DNA from: Thuidium tamariscinum
Lineage: Eukaryota > Streptophyta > Bryopsida > Hypnales > Thuidiaceae
Assembly: GCA_947034885.2 (NCBI GenBank)
Contig: OX344754.2
Span: forward strand, 12,569,501 to 12,633,500
Direction of reading: 5' to 3'
Length of the DNA stretch: 64,000 bases
The notes beneath the pieces are model-generated. The model did not search any database. It was not told the origin of the DNA and saw only the letters and a program-made list of their open reading frames with translations. Every line of letters begins with the position of its first letter. Position 1 is the stretch's first letter. Shown here in pieces: positions 11,416 through 21,942 of this stretch. The position numbers and the translations under genes were made by a program.

Positions 11416-13621
11416 GGGTACCTTCCCACTTGCTCTTAATTTAAAATCCGGTGCAATAACAGGAGCACAATTAGCTACCGAGCCTCTGTCAGGGCAGGCT
11501 CGGAGGTGAAGCAGTTCCGTTCAGGAAGACAAATCTGAATAGCCGCATGATTAAACTTGATAAACACTTTTCCATGCTTTACCGCCAGTGATTTTATTTT
11601 TTTATTTTTTCACAAATGAAACTTACAACCAGTGTTATCAATTTTTCCTCATGTATACAAGCAAAAAGATATTTTCACTTGAATGATGAAGCTAGTTTCA
11701 TCCATGTGCATGAATGAAAAATCAATTTGACATAAGGATGAACCTTAGTTTATTCATCATTCAAAAATATTTCATTAGCAAAAATTTGAGGTCTATGGAT
11801 ACTATGGAAGATTGCAAATTCTTGGATTGTAGCAATGCTATGGAATACTAAGAATGCTACCACAAAAGCAATCGAATGTGGTTGTGCAACGGCCACATCA
11901 AACAACATTAACTAATTAATATTTAAGTAATTATTAAATATTCCTTTAGAGACAAGTGGAATTGACATCTAATCCAAGTCATTTCATATTTTTTTGGAGC
12001 TTTGTAAAATTAGTTATAAAATTTGAAGTTGAAATGGCATAGGGTTCTAAAATCGCCCATTTGATTGGGTGAAAGCATGACAAATCAACCAGTTTTCGTA
12101 GCATTTTCCACAATACTCATAATTTTTTCAAGAACATTGTATAATTAGAAAAATATTTTTTAGAAAATTAAAAAAGTGTTCAATGTGTATACCTTGAAGA
12201 AGAAGGTACCCTAGGAAGGAAAGCATAGAAAAAATCTTTAGGTAGGAGAAGCAGTAGAAAAGTGTAAAAGTTCATGGAAATAGGTACTTTGACATTTTAA
12301 TTTGTAAAAAATAGGGAAAAGAATTTTAAAACAATTAAAAATTAGAAATTTGGAAGAACTTTATGATGAAGATATTTCACCTAAGGATTAATCTCAAAAC
12401 TATCTTGAATGTTCAAAAGTGAGCACACAATGGAGGCCTATTAACTCACATGTAGAAGAAAGGAAATGATGATTTTAAAATTTTCCTTGAGTAGAAATAT
12501 GCCTACCTAGTATAGGAATAGACCGCAAAAATTTCAACTTTAGGTCTTCAATTTTGGATACTCTCCTATACTAAAAAACCCTAAAATGAAAAATGTAACA
12601 AATAATTAATATCTTTAGGAATCACAAGAATTAAAATTTTACATTTTACATTTAAAGAAAAATAAATTTTAAGGATGTTACAATTTTAATCAATCTACAA
12701 CTTGATTAGTTAATGTCATTTGATGTGGTTGTTGCACAACCACATTAGAATGTTTTTGTGGTAGCATTTTTAGCATTTTCATAGTATTGCTATAATCCAA
12801 GAACTTGCAATCTTCTACACAATCCATTGGCCTCAAATTTCTCCTAATGACATAATTTTTGAATGACGAAAAAACTAAGGTTTATCCTTATGTCAAATTG
12901 ATTTTTCATTCATGCACATGGATGAAACTAGCTTCATGACTCAAATGAAAATATCTTTTGCTTGTCCTAATGAGGAAAATTGAAAACATTGGCTTTAAGT
13001 TTCATTTGTGTAAAAACAAACAAACAAAAAAAAAACTGGCTATGAAGCATGCATTTTACACTCACATGAGAACTTTTTGATCTGGGTGGATTGGCCCCCT
13101 CGCTCGGCCTTCACATATTTTACCAGAGGTGCAATCAAAACAAAAAGCCCCCTAGTTTGGGCCGTGATCACCCCTACTTTCTTCACCCCCTAGCTAATTT
13201 GCGGTTTGTGATCGCAAACATGAATTCAAAATTTGCAAAAAAAAATCAGTGTGAAAAATAAAAAATTACAGTGTTTTACCCAAGTGGCCGAGCGAGGGGG
13301 TCAGTTCTCCCTGCCCAACTTTTTGGGCCTCAATCCACAATATCCAAGTTCATATCTTTTATTAAAAAACTTAAGCATCTCTAAAAAAAGAATTGAATGT
13401 GGGGCTATATGACACAGGATGGAGTCACTTCTTATGGTTGGCCAGCTCATGCTCTGTCAATTTATTTTGATAGCTCATTACGATATTTAATTAGCTTTGC
13501 TGATTTGTCTTCCTGAACGGAACTGCTTCACCTCCGAGCCTGCCCTGACAGAGGCTCGGTAGCTAATTGTGCTCCTGTTATTGCACCGGATTTTAAATTA
13601 AGAGCAAGTGGGAAGGTACCC
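11416..13621. mobile_element. Fold-back element with GGGTACCTTCCCAC ends
   Basis: The 2206-bp element is flanked by TCA on both sides (11413-11415, 13622-13624). Its ends GGGTACCTTCCCACTTGCTC are near-perfect inverted repeats for about 130 bp. A second pair of arms, 11590-11930 against 12700-13030, also pairs. The terminal motif GGGTACSTYCCCAC is shared with the element at 7776-10939, so both belong to one superfamily. The middle (about 12067-12640) is a decayed copy of the 4-bp-TSD family, and 13093-13301 looks like a later small insertion. No transposase ORF. Confidence 0.72.
13093..13301. mobile_element. Small nested inverted-repeat insertion
   Basis: The ends GGCCCCCTCGCTCGGCC and, inverted, GACCCCCTCGCTCGGCCAC bound about 209 bp that breaks the symmetry of the surrounding fold-back element. 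No clear target duplication could be read, so the exact ends are uncertain. Confidence 0.5.
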
Positions 13622-13719
13622 TCAGTCTTCCAAGGAACAGATACAGTATCACAAGTTCTTTTGAATAAGCTTACGTTGTCTCCCTTTTGTTCAGTGTCCT
13701 GAAAGCCACACTATACAGG

Positions 13720-13724
13720 ACCTG

Positions 13725-13763
<39 letters not shown>

Positions 13764-14110
13764 TATTTATTTTATTTATTTATTTATAATTTATTTTATT
13801 GGGAGAGAGATAAGGTTACAATAGTTGAAAGAAACAACCAAGAGCAGCCTCAGCAACTGAAGGCACTGGACATTAGAGCATCCATCCCACTGTGGCTGGG
13901 AGCAAAAACAGTCCCCACCCTGATGCGGGGGGTTGTTTTCGAATCACCAGCTGTTTTTTGCCCAACTGAAGGTATCTCAGCTTGGCATGTGCGGTGAGAT
14001 TCTTGGTGGAGCCCTGAGTTGATTAATCTTTGTGTACTATTCGATGAGCTTTTTATTTATTCTTTATAATGGTGAGCCAATGGAGCTCTCTATCTCTTCT
14101 CTATAGAGGA
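13720..14110 (-). repeat. ATT/ATTT microsatellite, possibly a retroposon tail
   Basis: 13720-13800 is a run of ATT, then ATTT, units. Read on the minus strand it gives (A)nT-type repeats after AACCTTATCTCTCTCCCAAT, which resembles the A-rich tail of a non-LTR retroposon whose body would extend to about 14110. No reverse transcriptase is present. The retroposon reading is weak; the microsatellite is certain. Confidence 0.5.
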
Positions 14111-16751
14111 AACCTACTTTTTTTTGTGACACATTTTGGGTGACATTCTTTCTTGATGTGAATGAAATGAAATGATGCATTGCAATTTGAAGCTGCTAGT
14201 ATCAATTTATGTTGACAAATAGCAACCATATGACACAACCTTGATTTCAACCTATTTCCATTGTTTACTATAGTTGATTTCTAAAAGTTGTACAATTTAC
14301 AAGACAATTTATCATTACCAATATTTGCTTACTTGAATGGAAAGGATGGGGTGTCTTTATACAATAAACTCTTCACTTTATTTAGTGTTGTTCCAAGAAA
14401 ATCATTCAAGGTTGAATCTTTTCATAGAAGAAATATTTACTTAATAGTTTTACAACATGATTGACATTGCTTGAGCTACCTTAATTATTATTTAATTATA
14501 ATTTTTTTTAAATGTTCAAATAACTTCATTTTGAAGTAATACTATATAAAATCAAGAATGTAGTTATATATTTTTAAATGTGACAAATATGAACAATGTC
14601 ATTGCACTTGAATTATCATAGTGAAATGGGATGATGGGCCTTTAAGGCATTGGAAATCACGCATCTTATTGATAGATGAGGTGATTGATGGATCATAAAA
14701 TGATTGATGCATCAATGTGTACTAAATATATTCAGGTGATTATTAATCAACTTAAAGTTCAAAGTGTAAAATAAGTTTTAATGATTAACTACCAATAGCT
14801 TCAAATTAAAGGTCACTTTGTTTGGTGTGTTTAAAGAAAATAACAGATCAAACAAAGTAGGATAGTAGTGATAAAACAATTCATGTGGGATATGTAAACT
14901 AGAATTAATAAGAATTCATTTGCTCATAGTTAAGTCAAAATGTTCATAGAAATTATCCTCAAAATTAATATTCAAATCTTGTTAGTAAAGTAGAATATAA
15001 TTATTCAAAAAAATTGAACTAAAAATAGTTGAAGAATCAAGATGAATTTCATCTCCAAAACTTTTGTTTGAGGGTTAAAACCTTCAATAACAACTTATGG
15101 ACAAAATTCAAAGAAAATGTTGAAAATGTCAAAAGAAATATGTCCCTTCCAATCCATCTTTGAAATTTGTTCATACCTTTTAGTTGAGTTTCAAAACCTC
15201 AACTGTATTTTTCACTTTTTGAAGATAAAATATAGCCTAATTCATGAGAATTTTCTTACTTCAAAATCTTTGAAAATAAATATTCTAGTATGCTAAAATG
15301 AGGTTTAAATTCTACTGTTTAGATACAATTCCTAAATTTTGACAAAAAATGGTTAAGTTCTCATCTTCAAATTATCTCGTACCTTTTGAAGATATATGAT
15401 GGATATCCAATTGATTTCATTATTAAAAAAACAAAAACCTTCACCCTTCATTTTCACTAAATCTTAATGAAGAAAATCTTTTACATTGCCACCCAAAAAA
15501 ATTCTTGATGGTAGATGGTAATTAGGCTATTTTAAACTTTTTTTGACAACTTGGTCGGAGTACAAGGGGCAATAAATTACAAGGTATTTAATAATAATAA
15601 AAGACCTCAAGTACTTAGGATGTTAGCCACTTTAGACAATAGCAACCATTTGACCAGCAATACGTAGAAAATAATAAATGTATATGATAAAATGTAGATT
15701 TAGGGCTCCAAATGCTAGATTTTTTCTCTAATTTCAAAATAAGATTCAAATTATTTTTCTAGATTGATCAATATCTGTAATACAATATAGATTATGACCT
15801 TGCTACCATGTGCAATGAAATAAAATAAATTTATAATTTACTTGCTACAAGCCCACAATAAGTTTGACACATTTGATTGTTAATTATTAATTTCCTAGTT
15901 TGATTTTATAGCATGCTTTCCATTTAGATATCAAGATTGCATCTTTATAAGACTTATGATTAAGGTCTACTCTAAAAAATGGTAGATATGCCTTGTGCTC
16001 TTCATTCTTTAGACCAGGTTTGCATAGCCCAAAATAGCATAATGTGATAGTAGCAAAGGCTTGAGTGAATTTTTGGTCTATGTTAATTAATGAAAGCCTA
16101 CCCTACAACCTCTCTAATTATGCCTGTAAATGACCCTACTATTACACAATAATGGCTTCAATCACTATTATGAATATGACATTGGTATAGGGCGCTCTAA
16201 TAATCTATTCTATTTGAATTCTATACATAAACAATTATTTCTATTACCATTGAGACTGTATTAAAGAGCACATGAGGCAAATTATCATCCAACAACTAAA
16301 GAGCAACAAATTAGTAGAACAACTGATTAATAATTTGCATGTCCAAATAGTTTAGTCAGTTAGAACAATGGGATCATAATTCACACACGAGGATTCAAAT
16401 CCTTCTTTTGATAGGAACATGAACTTCCGGATAAGAATTGAATCTACAACAAAGTAGAATTAGTCATTATCCTAGTAGCTTATGAATCATCATACATAAT
16501 TCATAAAAATATATAGAGACTCAAATTGCATAGATTTTGATTTTAAAGGTGACAATATGATGTAGCCGATGCGTGGCTTGTGACATCCATTATGTAGGGT
16601 CAAAGGGCTTTTCAAATTTTCCGTTAGGATGAAATGTTGAAATCAAAATAAAGGAAAGTTAGAAAGTCCTATAATTGGTGATTCTTGCCGATGAGCACTT
16701 GTGTAGTCTACTTCATTGAAGGTGGAAAACCTACGATTGAGCATCTTCCTT
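14111..16751. other. AT-rich intergenic DNA with decayed repeats
   Basis: No gene is seen. 14860-15300 is a strongly diverged relative of the arms of the 7776-10939 element (shared ATGTGGGATATGT and AGTTAAGT contexts). The block 15848-15965 (TAGCATGCTTTCCAT, AAGATTGCATC) recurs at 17440-17525, 54345-54400 and 57900-57960, so it belongs to the duplicated upstream segment of the bHLH genes. Confidence 0.45.
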
Positions 16752-16759
16752 CCCTTGTT

Positions 16760-17093
16760 CATGGTTATCATACCGGGCGGACGTCCGGTTCGCTCGTCCG
16801 TCCGTCCGGGACGTCCGGTAGAGCTCTCGCCCGTCCGGTAGGGTCAACACATAGTTGACTTTTTGATAATGGAAAAATAGGCCACGTGGCTGCCATGTGG
16901 ATTCCAGAACATGCAAGGTGCGGACGCGATCGTCAGGGTTTAGGGCGGGGACGCGATCGTCAGGGTTTATGAGGTGACGTGTCAACCCTAAAAAATTCCA
17001 CTACTTACTAAAATAAAGCCGTCCGGTCCAGTCCGGTTTGCCCGTCCGTCCGGGACATCTGGTGACCCTAACTCGCCCGTTATGACAACCCTG
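16760..17093. mobile_element. GC-rich hAT-type miniature element
   Basis: The 334-bp element has a perfect 8-bp direct repeat CCCTTGTT on both sides (16752-16759, 17094-17101). Its ends are CATGGTTATCATACCGGGCG and, inverted, CAGGGTTGTCATAACGGGCG. CAGGG-type ends with 8-bp duplications are the hallmark of hAT transposons. Inside each end sits a roughly 45-bp direct repeat rich in CGTCCG, and the element is far more GC-rich than its surroundings. The short minus-strand ORF across it has no recognisable domain. Confidence 0.88.
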
Positions 17094-17626
17094 CCCTTGT
17101 TAATTCTATTTATCAATCGCTACGCGATCCTGAACACTACTAATGGTAAGACATGAAAACACCCGATTCCATTCCAACCTTGAAATGTAAAATTGTTTTA
17201 CGTTATATATATATATATATTGATTTATCAATTTTAGGAAACATGGTCCAAACTTGAACAACATCCAATTTCAATTATTCTAAAATGCTATTAAAAGTTG
17301 GATTAACAATTAATTGCAAGACTAAAGGTTCTAGGGGACTAAGCTCTCTAAATAGTATTATGCAACACTTGGTGCCAACAAATGGATTATCATTAAGAAT
17401 TGCAAGAAAAAACCCACATATTTCTAATAAAGAATTCCACTTAATTAATTGCCTAGTTTGATTTTGTAGCATGCTTTTCATCTGGATACCAAAATTGCAT
17501 CTTCACAAGACTTATGATTAAGTCCAGTCCATTAATTAAACAAATGTAGGTATCATATAGAAAACTTTTTTGATATATTTTATTCCTTTTGTCCATGAAA
17601 ATCAACAAAAAGGTTACATTCATGTA

Positions 17627-19108
17627 AAGTGAATGCAAGAAACACTTGTACTATTTGTTGCATTTTACTATAATACTTATGACTTTTTCTAAAATACTTT
17701 AAAATTAAAAAATTAATTTGAAAAAAATTTGAAAAATATAAATAATATATACACCTCTAAGATGAAGGTTTTCACCAAAGAAAATTGATAGAAAAATTCT
17801 CTAAGTAGGAGAACTTAAAAAGTGCCAAACCTCAAGAAAATACATATTTTCATGTTTTAATTCAGAAAAAATAGTATAAATAAATAAATAAATAAAATAA
17901 AAAATGTCCATTTGCAACAACTCTATGGAGATGGTCATTCACCAAAAAATCCACCAAAATAATATTTTATATGTTTCAAAATTCAAGCAGAAAGAAGCTC
18001 ACTTTGTAGACTTCCACACTACATAAAAATAACTTTTTTCAAAATTCCTCACGTAGAGAGATGTAAATCTATTAGAAGACCATCTCATCCAAATTTTGTC
18101 TCAAAATTATTAAAAGAAGGTACTCTTTAGTACTAAAAACCTCCAAATTGTCATTTATAACATTTAATCACTAGTACTATTTTAGTATTAAAATATTTTT
18201 GAAAATTATGTAAAAATTAAGGAGAGGAGTATGATAATCATGAGTACGGGTGAATGCAAAAAACACTTGTACTATTTGTTGCGTTTTACTATAGTACTCA
18301 TGACTTTTTCTGGAGTACTTTAAAATTTGAAAATTAATTTGAAAAAAATTTGTAAAAAATGAATAATGTATACACCTCTAAGATGAAGGTTTTCACTAAA
18401 GAAAATTGATAGAAAAATTCTCTAAGTAGGAGAATTTAGAAAGCGCCAAACCTCAAGAAAATACATACTTTCATGTTTTAATTTGGGAAAAATAGTAAAA
18501 ATAAGTAAATACAAAAAATAAAAATTGGCCATTTGCAACAACTCTACGGAGATGGTCATTCACCAAAAAATCCACCAAAATAATATTTTATATGTTTCAA
18601 AATTCAAGCAGAAAGAAGCTCATTTTGTAGACTTCCACACCACATAAAAATAACTTTTTTCAAAATCACTCATGTGGAGAGATGTAAATCTACTAGAAGA
18701 CAATCTCATATTCTCATCCAAATTTCATCTTAAAATCATTAAAAAAAGGTACTCCTAAGTAGAACTAAAAACCTCTAAATTCTCATTTGTGACATTTAAT
18801 CACTAGTATTATTTTAGTATTAAACTATTTTTGAAACTTATGAAAAAATTATGTAAGGTGTATGATAGACATGAGTACCTTCTCTAAAAATCTTGAGTCA
18901 TTTCAAGCAAAGATCCAAAAGTTATGGCCAAAAAACAGATCAGCACTTAGCTTGTGACGGAAAATAGTATAAGTGTTTCTTGCATTCATCCGTACCTTTT
19001 TTAGAAATTTTGAATCATTTCGAGCAAAAATGCAAAAGTTATGGGCAATAAACAGATCAACACTTAGCTTGTGACAAAAAATAATACAAGTGTTTCTTAC
19101 ATTCACTC
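17627..19108. mobile_element. 4-bp-TSD family element, outer copy of a self-nested pair
   Basis: The ends are AAGTGAATGCAAGAAACAC and, inverted, GAGTGAATGTAAGAAACAC, with TGTA on both sides (17623-17626, 19109-19112). It is split by another member of its own family at 18248-18991. Without that insert and the inner duplication it would be 734 bp, the family's usual length. Inner and outer copies are very similar in sequence, so both are fairly young. No coding capacity. Confidence 0.88.
18248..18991. mobile_element. 4-bp-TSD family element inserted into its own relative
   Basis: The 744-bp copy has ends GGGTGAATGCAAAAAACAC and, inverted, GGATGAATGCAAGAAACAC, flanked by GTAC (18244-18247, 18992-18995). 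The target context ATGAGTACCTT is recognisable in the uninterrupted relative at its own 18870-18885, so the 4-bp duplication is read against a true empty site. Confidence 0.88.
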
Positions 19109-19176
19109 TGTAAATGTTTCATGCATTGATTGAATGCTTGATTCATAAATGAAAACCTTGAAATCAAACAAATCAT

Positions 19177-19520
19177 TGACAATTCTTTGCAAGGTGTTTA
19201 AAAGCTAGAGGCTCGAGTAAGTGAAAAGACTACAAGTTCTAGAACCCTTCGAGATAATAAATTGTGATTGCATCAACCTCATAATTGATGTTCAAGAAAC
19301 AAATCAGTGACAATTCTCTGCAGGGTGTTTAAAAGCTAGAGGCTCCAGCAAATGAGGAGACTGCAGATTTTAGAAGCTGCAGGGTGTTTAAAAGCTAGAG
19401 GTTCTAGCAAATGAGGAAACTGCAGATTCTAGAAGCTGAGGAGATCATAAACTGTGATTGCGGCAACCTCATAACTAGTGCTGCATATATCGACGTAGCA
19501 GCGGTGATAGACAGTCCAAT
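19177..19520. repeat. Triplicated upstream block of bHLH copy 2 (possible LRR-gene relic)
   Basis: A motif of about 70 bp (TTCTTTGCAGGGTGTTTAAA, then AGCTAGAGGCTC and a TGAGGAGACTGCAGA stretch) begins near 19177, 19307 and 19378. Single copies precede bHLH copy 3 (about 54521) and copy 4 (about 58303), and an inverted copy lies at 55400-55600. Some frames read like decayed leucine-rich repeats of the ribonuclease-inhibitor type (DEAGEAFATILSDCVSL in copy 4; AAYIDVAAVIDS here). Frames are broken and it is not a gene now; the LRR reading is only a suggestion. Confidence 0.55.
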
Positions 19521-19957
19521 ATCAGGCAAGCAAATCTCATCAGATCGACCGTTGTCAATCCAGAGCTGCAGCCAAACAATACAGCGTGATCCAGGACAAG
19601 TGTCGAATTCCAATCATCGTCGTAAATTATGAACCTTCAGGAAACCTAGAAAAGTGACGCCCCGCCCCACCGAAAGCGAATGAAACGCCCTTAGGAAGTA
19701 GAGTGACTTGAAACTGTAGCTAGATGCTATGAACTCTATCGAAGTGTCGTTTGGTTGCATCGACTTTGAAAAATTTCTGGCAGAGTTTGCCAGAGCTATC
19801 AATCCACGTACCTCCACCATGTATTGTGATCTCCAGAATGAAGCGGGCACGGTAGTACTAGTTTAAAACCGACAGCACAGAATTTCAATAGAGATATTAG
19901 GAAACATTTGATAGTGTTATCGTCCTCGCTAGAGCAGTCGAGCAGAGCGCTTTCGTC
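19521..19957 (+). promoter_or_regulatory. Proximal promoter / 5' UTR region of bHLH copy 2
   Basis: This stretch is conserved with 54730-55134 and 58510-58907 upstream of copies 3 and 4. Shared islands are GATCGACCGTT, AAACCTCGAAAAGTG, CACCGAAAGC and the last bases before the ATG (GCTAGAGCAGT, CAGAGCGCT). No clear TATA box sits at a sensible distance. Shared duplication alone explains the similarity, so function is inferred only from position. Confidence 0.5.
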
Positions 19958-21942
19958 ATGGAGCTTGTGGATTCATTGGACGAAATGTTCCAATGGCAAA
20001 CCCCATTCTGTGGCACCCTTCGGGACGACGTCATGGAACCCGAGGGAAGCAATCCCAGCCTGGATGCCATGCTAGTCGACATTGAGCTTCCGGAGATAAG
20101 CTTGGGCCCCATACAAGCGGCACCTGCTTCCCACCCGAACCCTTTATCACTATCTATATGGCCTCCGAATCCTGTGTCAGTTCCGCTCTTGCCTCCTCGT
20201 AGGAATAGGACCATTCCAGTAGCGACCTCTGTGATTGAAGCACTCGCTACCATTCGAAACCCCTCGGCGGTGAGCACCAAGCCTTGTTCTGTACAGACAG
20301 GAGCCAGAGGGTTTGAAATTCCAGCTCCCACGACGCTCATGTTTCCCGCACCGAATACTCCGCCAGTGGGGAAGTCGAAGGGATCACGCGGAAGAGGAAC
20401 GGCCAAGCCGAAGCGTCCTCCCAAGAAGAAGAAGGGTTCACAAGAGTTAGGATTGGATGCTCCACGGCCGAAACCAAAGGAGCAACGGGTGCCCACAACA
20501 GCGGAGCACATCATTCGGGAGCGGCAGCGTAGAGACGACATGTCTGCGAAGTACTTGATTCTGGAGTCTCTGCTGCCTCCAGCACCCAAAGTAGAGCTCT
20601 CTCCTCACTTACTTCACATTGATCGTGCTCTTAGAATTTCCATGTATCATGCAATTGCAGTGGCTTAAAGTATTAAAACATCTAGATGACTACAAGCTAC
20701 GAGATGCAATTGGGTTCCCGCTGGCACCTTAACCAATAATTAATACATATTTTCAGAAAACGCCAAATGATACGCGTCTATCGTCGCCGTCCGGTGTTGT
20801 TTATCTGAAACAGTGAGTTACGTTTTGGGGTGGCACCGTGGCAGAGGGAGAGGGCAGTGGTGGTGGAGGACGCAATCTCGTGTGTGCAAGCTCTGCGACG
20901 GAAGAAAGCCGAACTTCTGAATCGTCGTGCAGACTTGAAGTTAGTGGCGGCTTACATCCAGTCACCATGGAGCAAGAAAACGAGGTCCTTAGCTCCTCCT
21001 CTTGGACCACTAGGAGCTGTTGCCAACCCTTCCCAATGCATCATAACGAAGCAGCAGTCGTCGCCCGAGAATTGTAAGTCCGATTCTCCCTTCTCAGGTT
21101 CCTCAGATGGCGTCGTGGTGCGAGCTGATCCTGTAAATTCTGTCACTAGTTCTGGCAGCAGCATAAGCGGCATCCACGTGCACGTAGGAGAGGAGGAGGT
21201 TCTCATGGAGATGGTGTGGAACAAGCCTCGTCCGAACTTCCAGAGCGTTCTGCTTCAAGCTGTGCAGATGTTGGGGTTTGACGTGACACAGTGTTCATTT
21301 CTGAGGGTGGGGAAAGATTGCATACAATGCGTCGTCACTTGCTCTAAGGTATGCTGCATGCGCATTTGAATGACTCAAGATATATTGGCATCACATGCAT
21401 GCGTTTGGAGAGTTAGTGGGGAGTTAGTATCGTAAAGTATATTTCACTAGCATTTGATTCACGGGTTTCATCTAAAGAATCGGATCTACTTGCCTCTGCG
21501 CCGGGCCTCTGCGACCACCTTGGGAGTATGAGACGGCATCTGGGCGTAAATTGCAGATAAACCTTCAAGTGATCAAACGCATGAGAATTTCCTGAAAAGC
21601 GTGTATGTGTTGATTTTTCCAGTGACTGGGAGAGTGAGGGTGGGTGAGTGACTGGCTGGGTGTGCCTGGGACGTCAAATCTAACAAGATTTAATTGTACC
21701 TCCCCCAAGATCATTAAGATGAAGGTGCAGAGGGGACGATCAGTTGAGGGTGATATGCGTCGAGATCCTTTTTCAGTGCTCATTGTTTGGAGTGTCATTT
21801 GGGCACTCGTGGATCCAATGAAATGAAGTGCTCCATGTATCTGCTCTTGCAGTCGCAGGCACTGTCGCAGAGAATATCAGAGATACAATCTTCTTCGACC
21901 TTGATTATCGGAGCGTTGAGGAGTATGCTCACACACAGTTGA
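19958..21942 (+). CDS. bHLH transcription factor with ACT-like domain (copy 2, intact)
   Basis: Three exons: 19958-20590, 20845-21348, 21853-21942, all phase 0 with GT-AG introns, giving 408 residues. The first intron splits the loop of the bHLH domain. Reading through it without splicing gives only a truncated protein, and joining APK to RERAVVVEDAI restores helix 2. Order: acidic and proline-rich N-terminus (1-140), basic lysine-rich stretch KPKRPPKKKKG at 150-160 (likely nuclear signal), basic region with H184, E188 and R192 (the residues that read E-box/G-box DNA), helix 1 to about 208, helix 2 from 212, linker, ACT-like domain about 320-379, and a 29-residue tail. A DNA-binding nuclear dimer is expected. 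By layout it most resembles plant bHLHs of the tapetal group (bHLH10/89/91, EAT1/TIP2), which needs a tree. The start ATG is shared with copies 3 and 4 and followed by G. Confidence 0.88.

Noticed and set aside
13720-13800. ATT microsatellite as a CRISPR-like or regulatory array
   Set aside because: Plain simple repeat with no spacers; eukaryotic context.
19897-20589. 230-codon minus-strand ORF opposite bHLH exon 1
   Set aside because: Shadow of the real exon; no domain, and its frame is broken in copy 4.
20591-20668. Continuation of bHLH exon 1 into LHIDRALRIS and a stop
   Set aside because: A GT donor after APK and an AG acceptor before RERAVVVEDAI restore a normal bHLH in both intact copies, so this is intron sequence.
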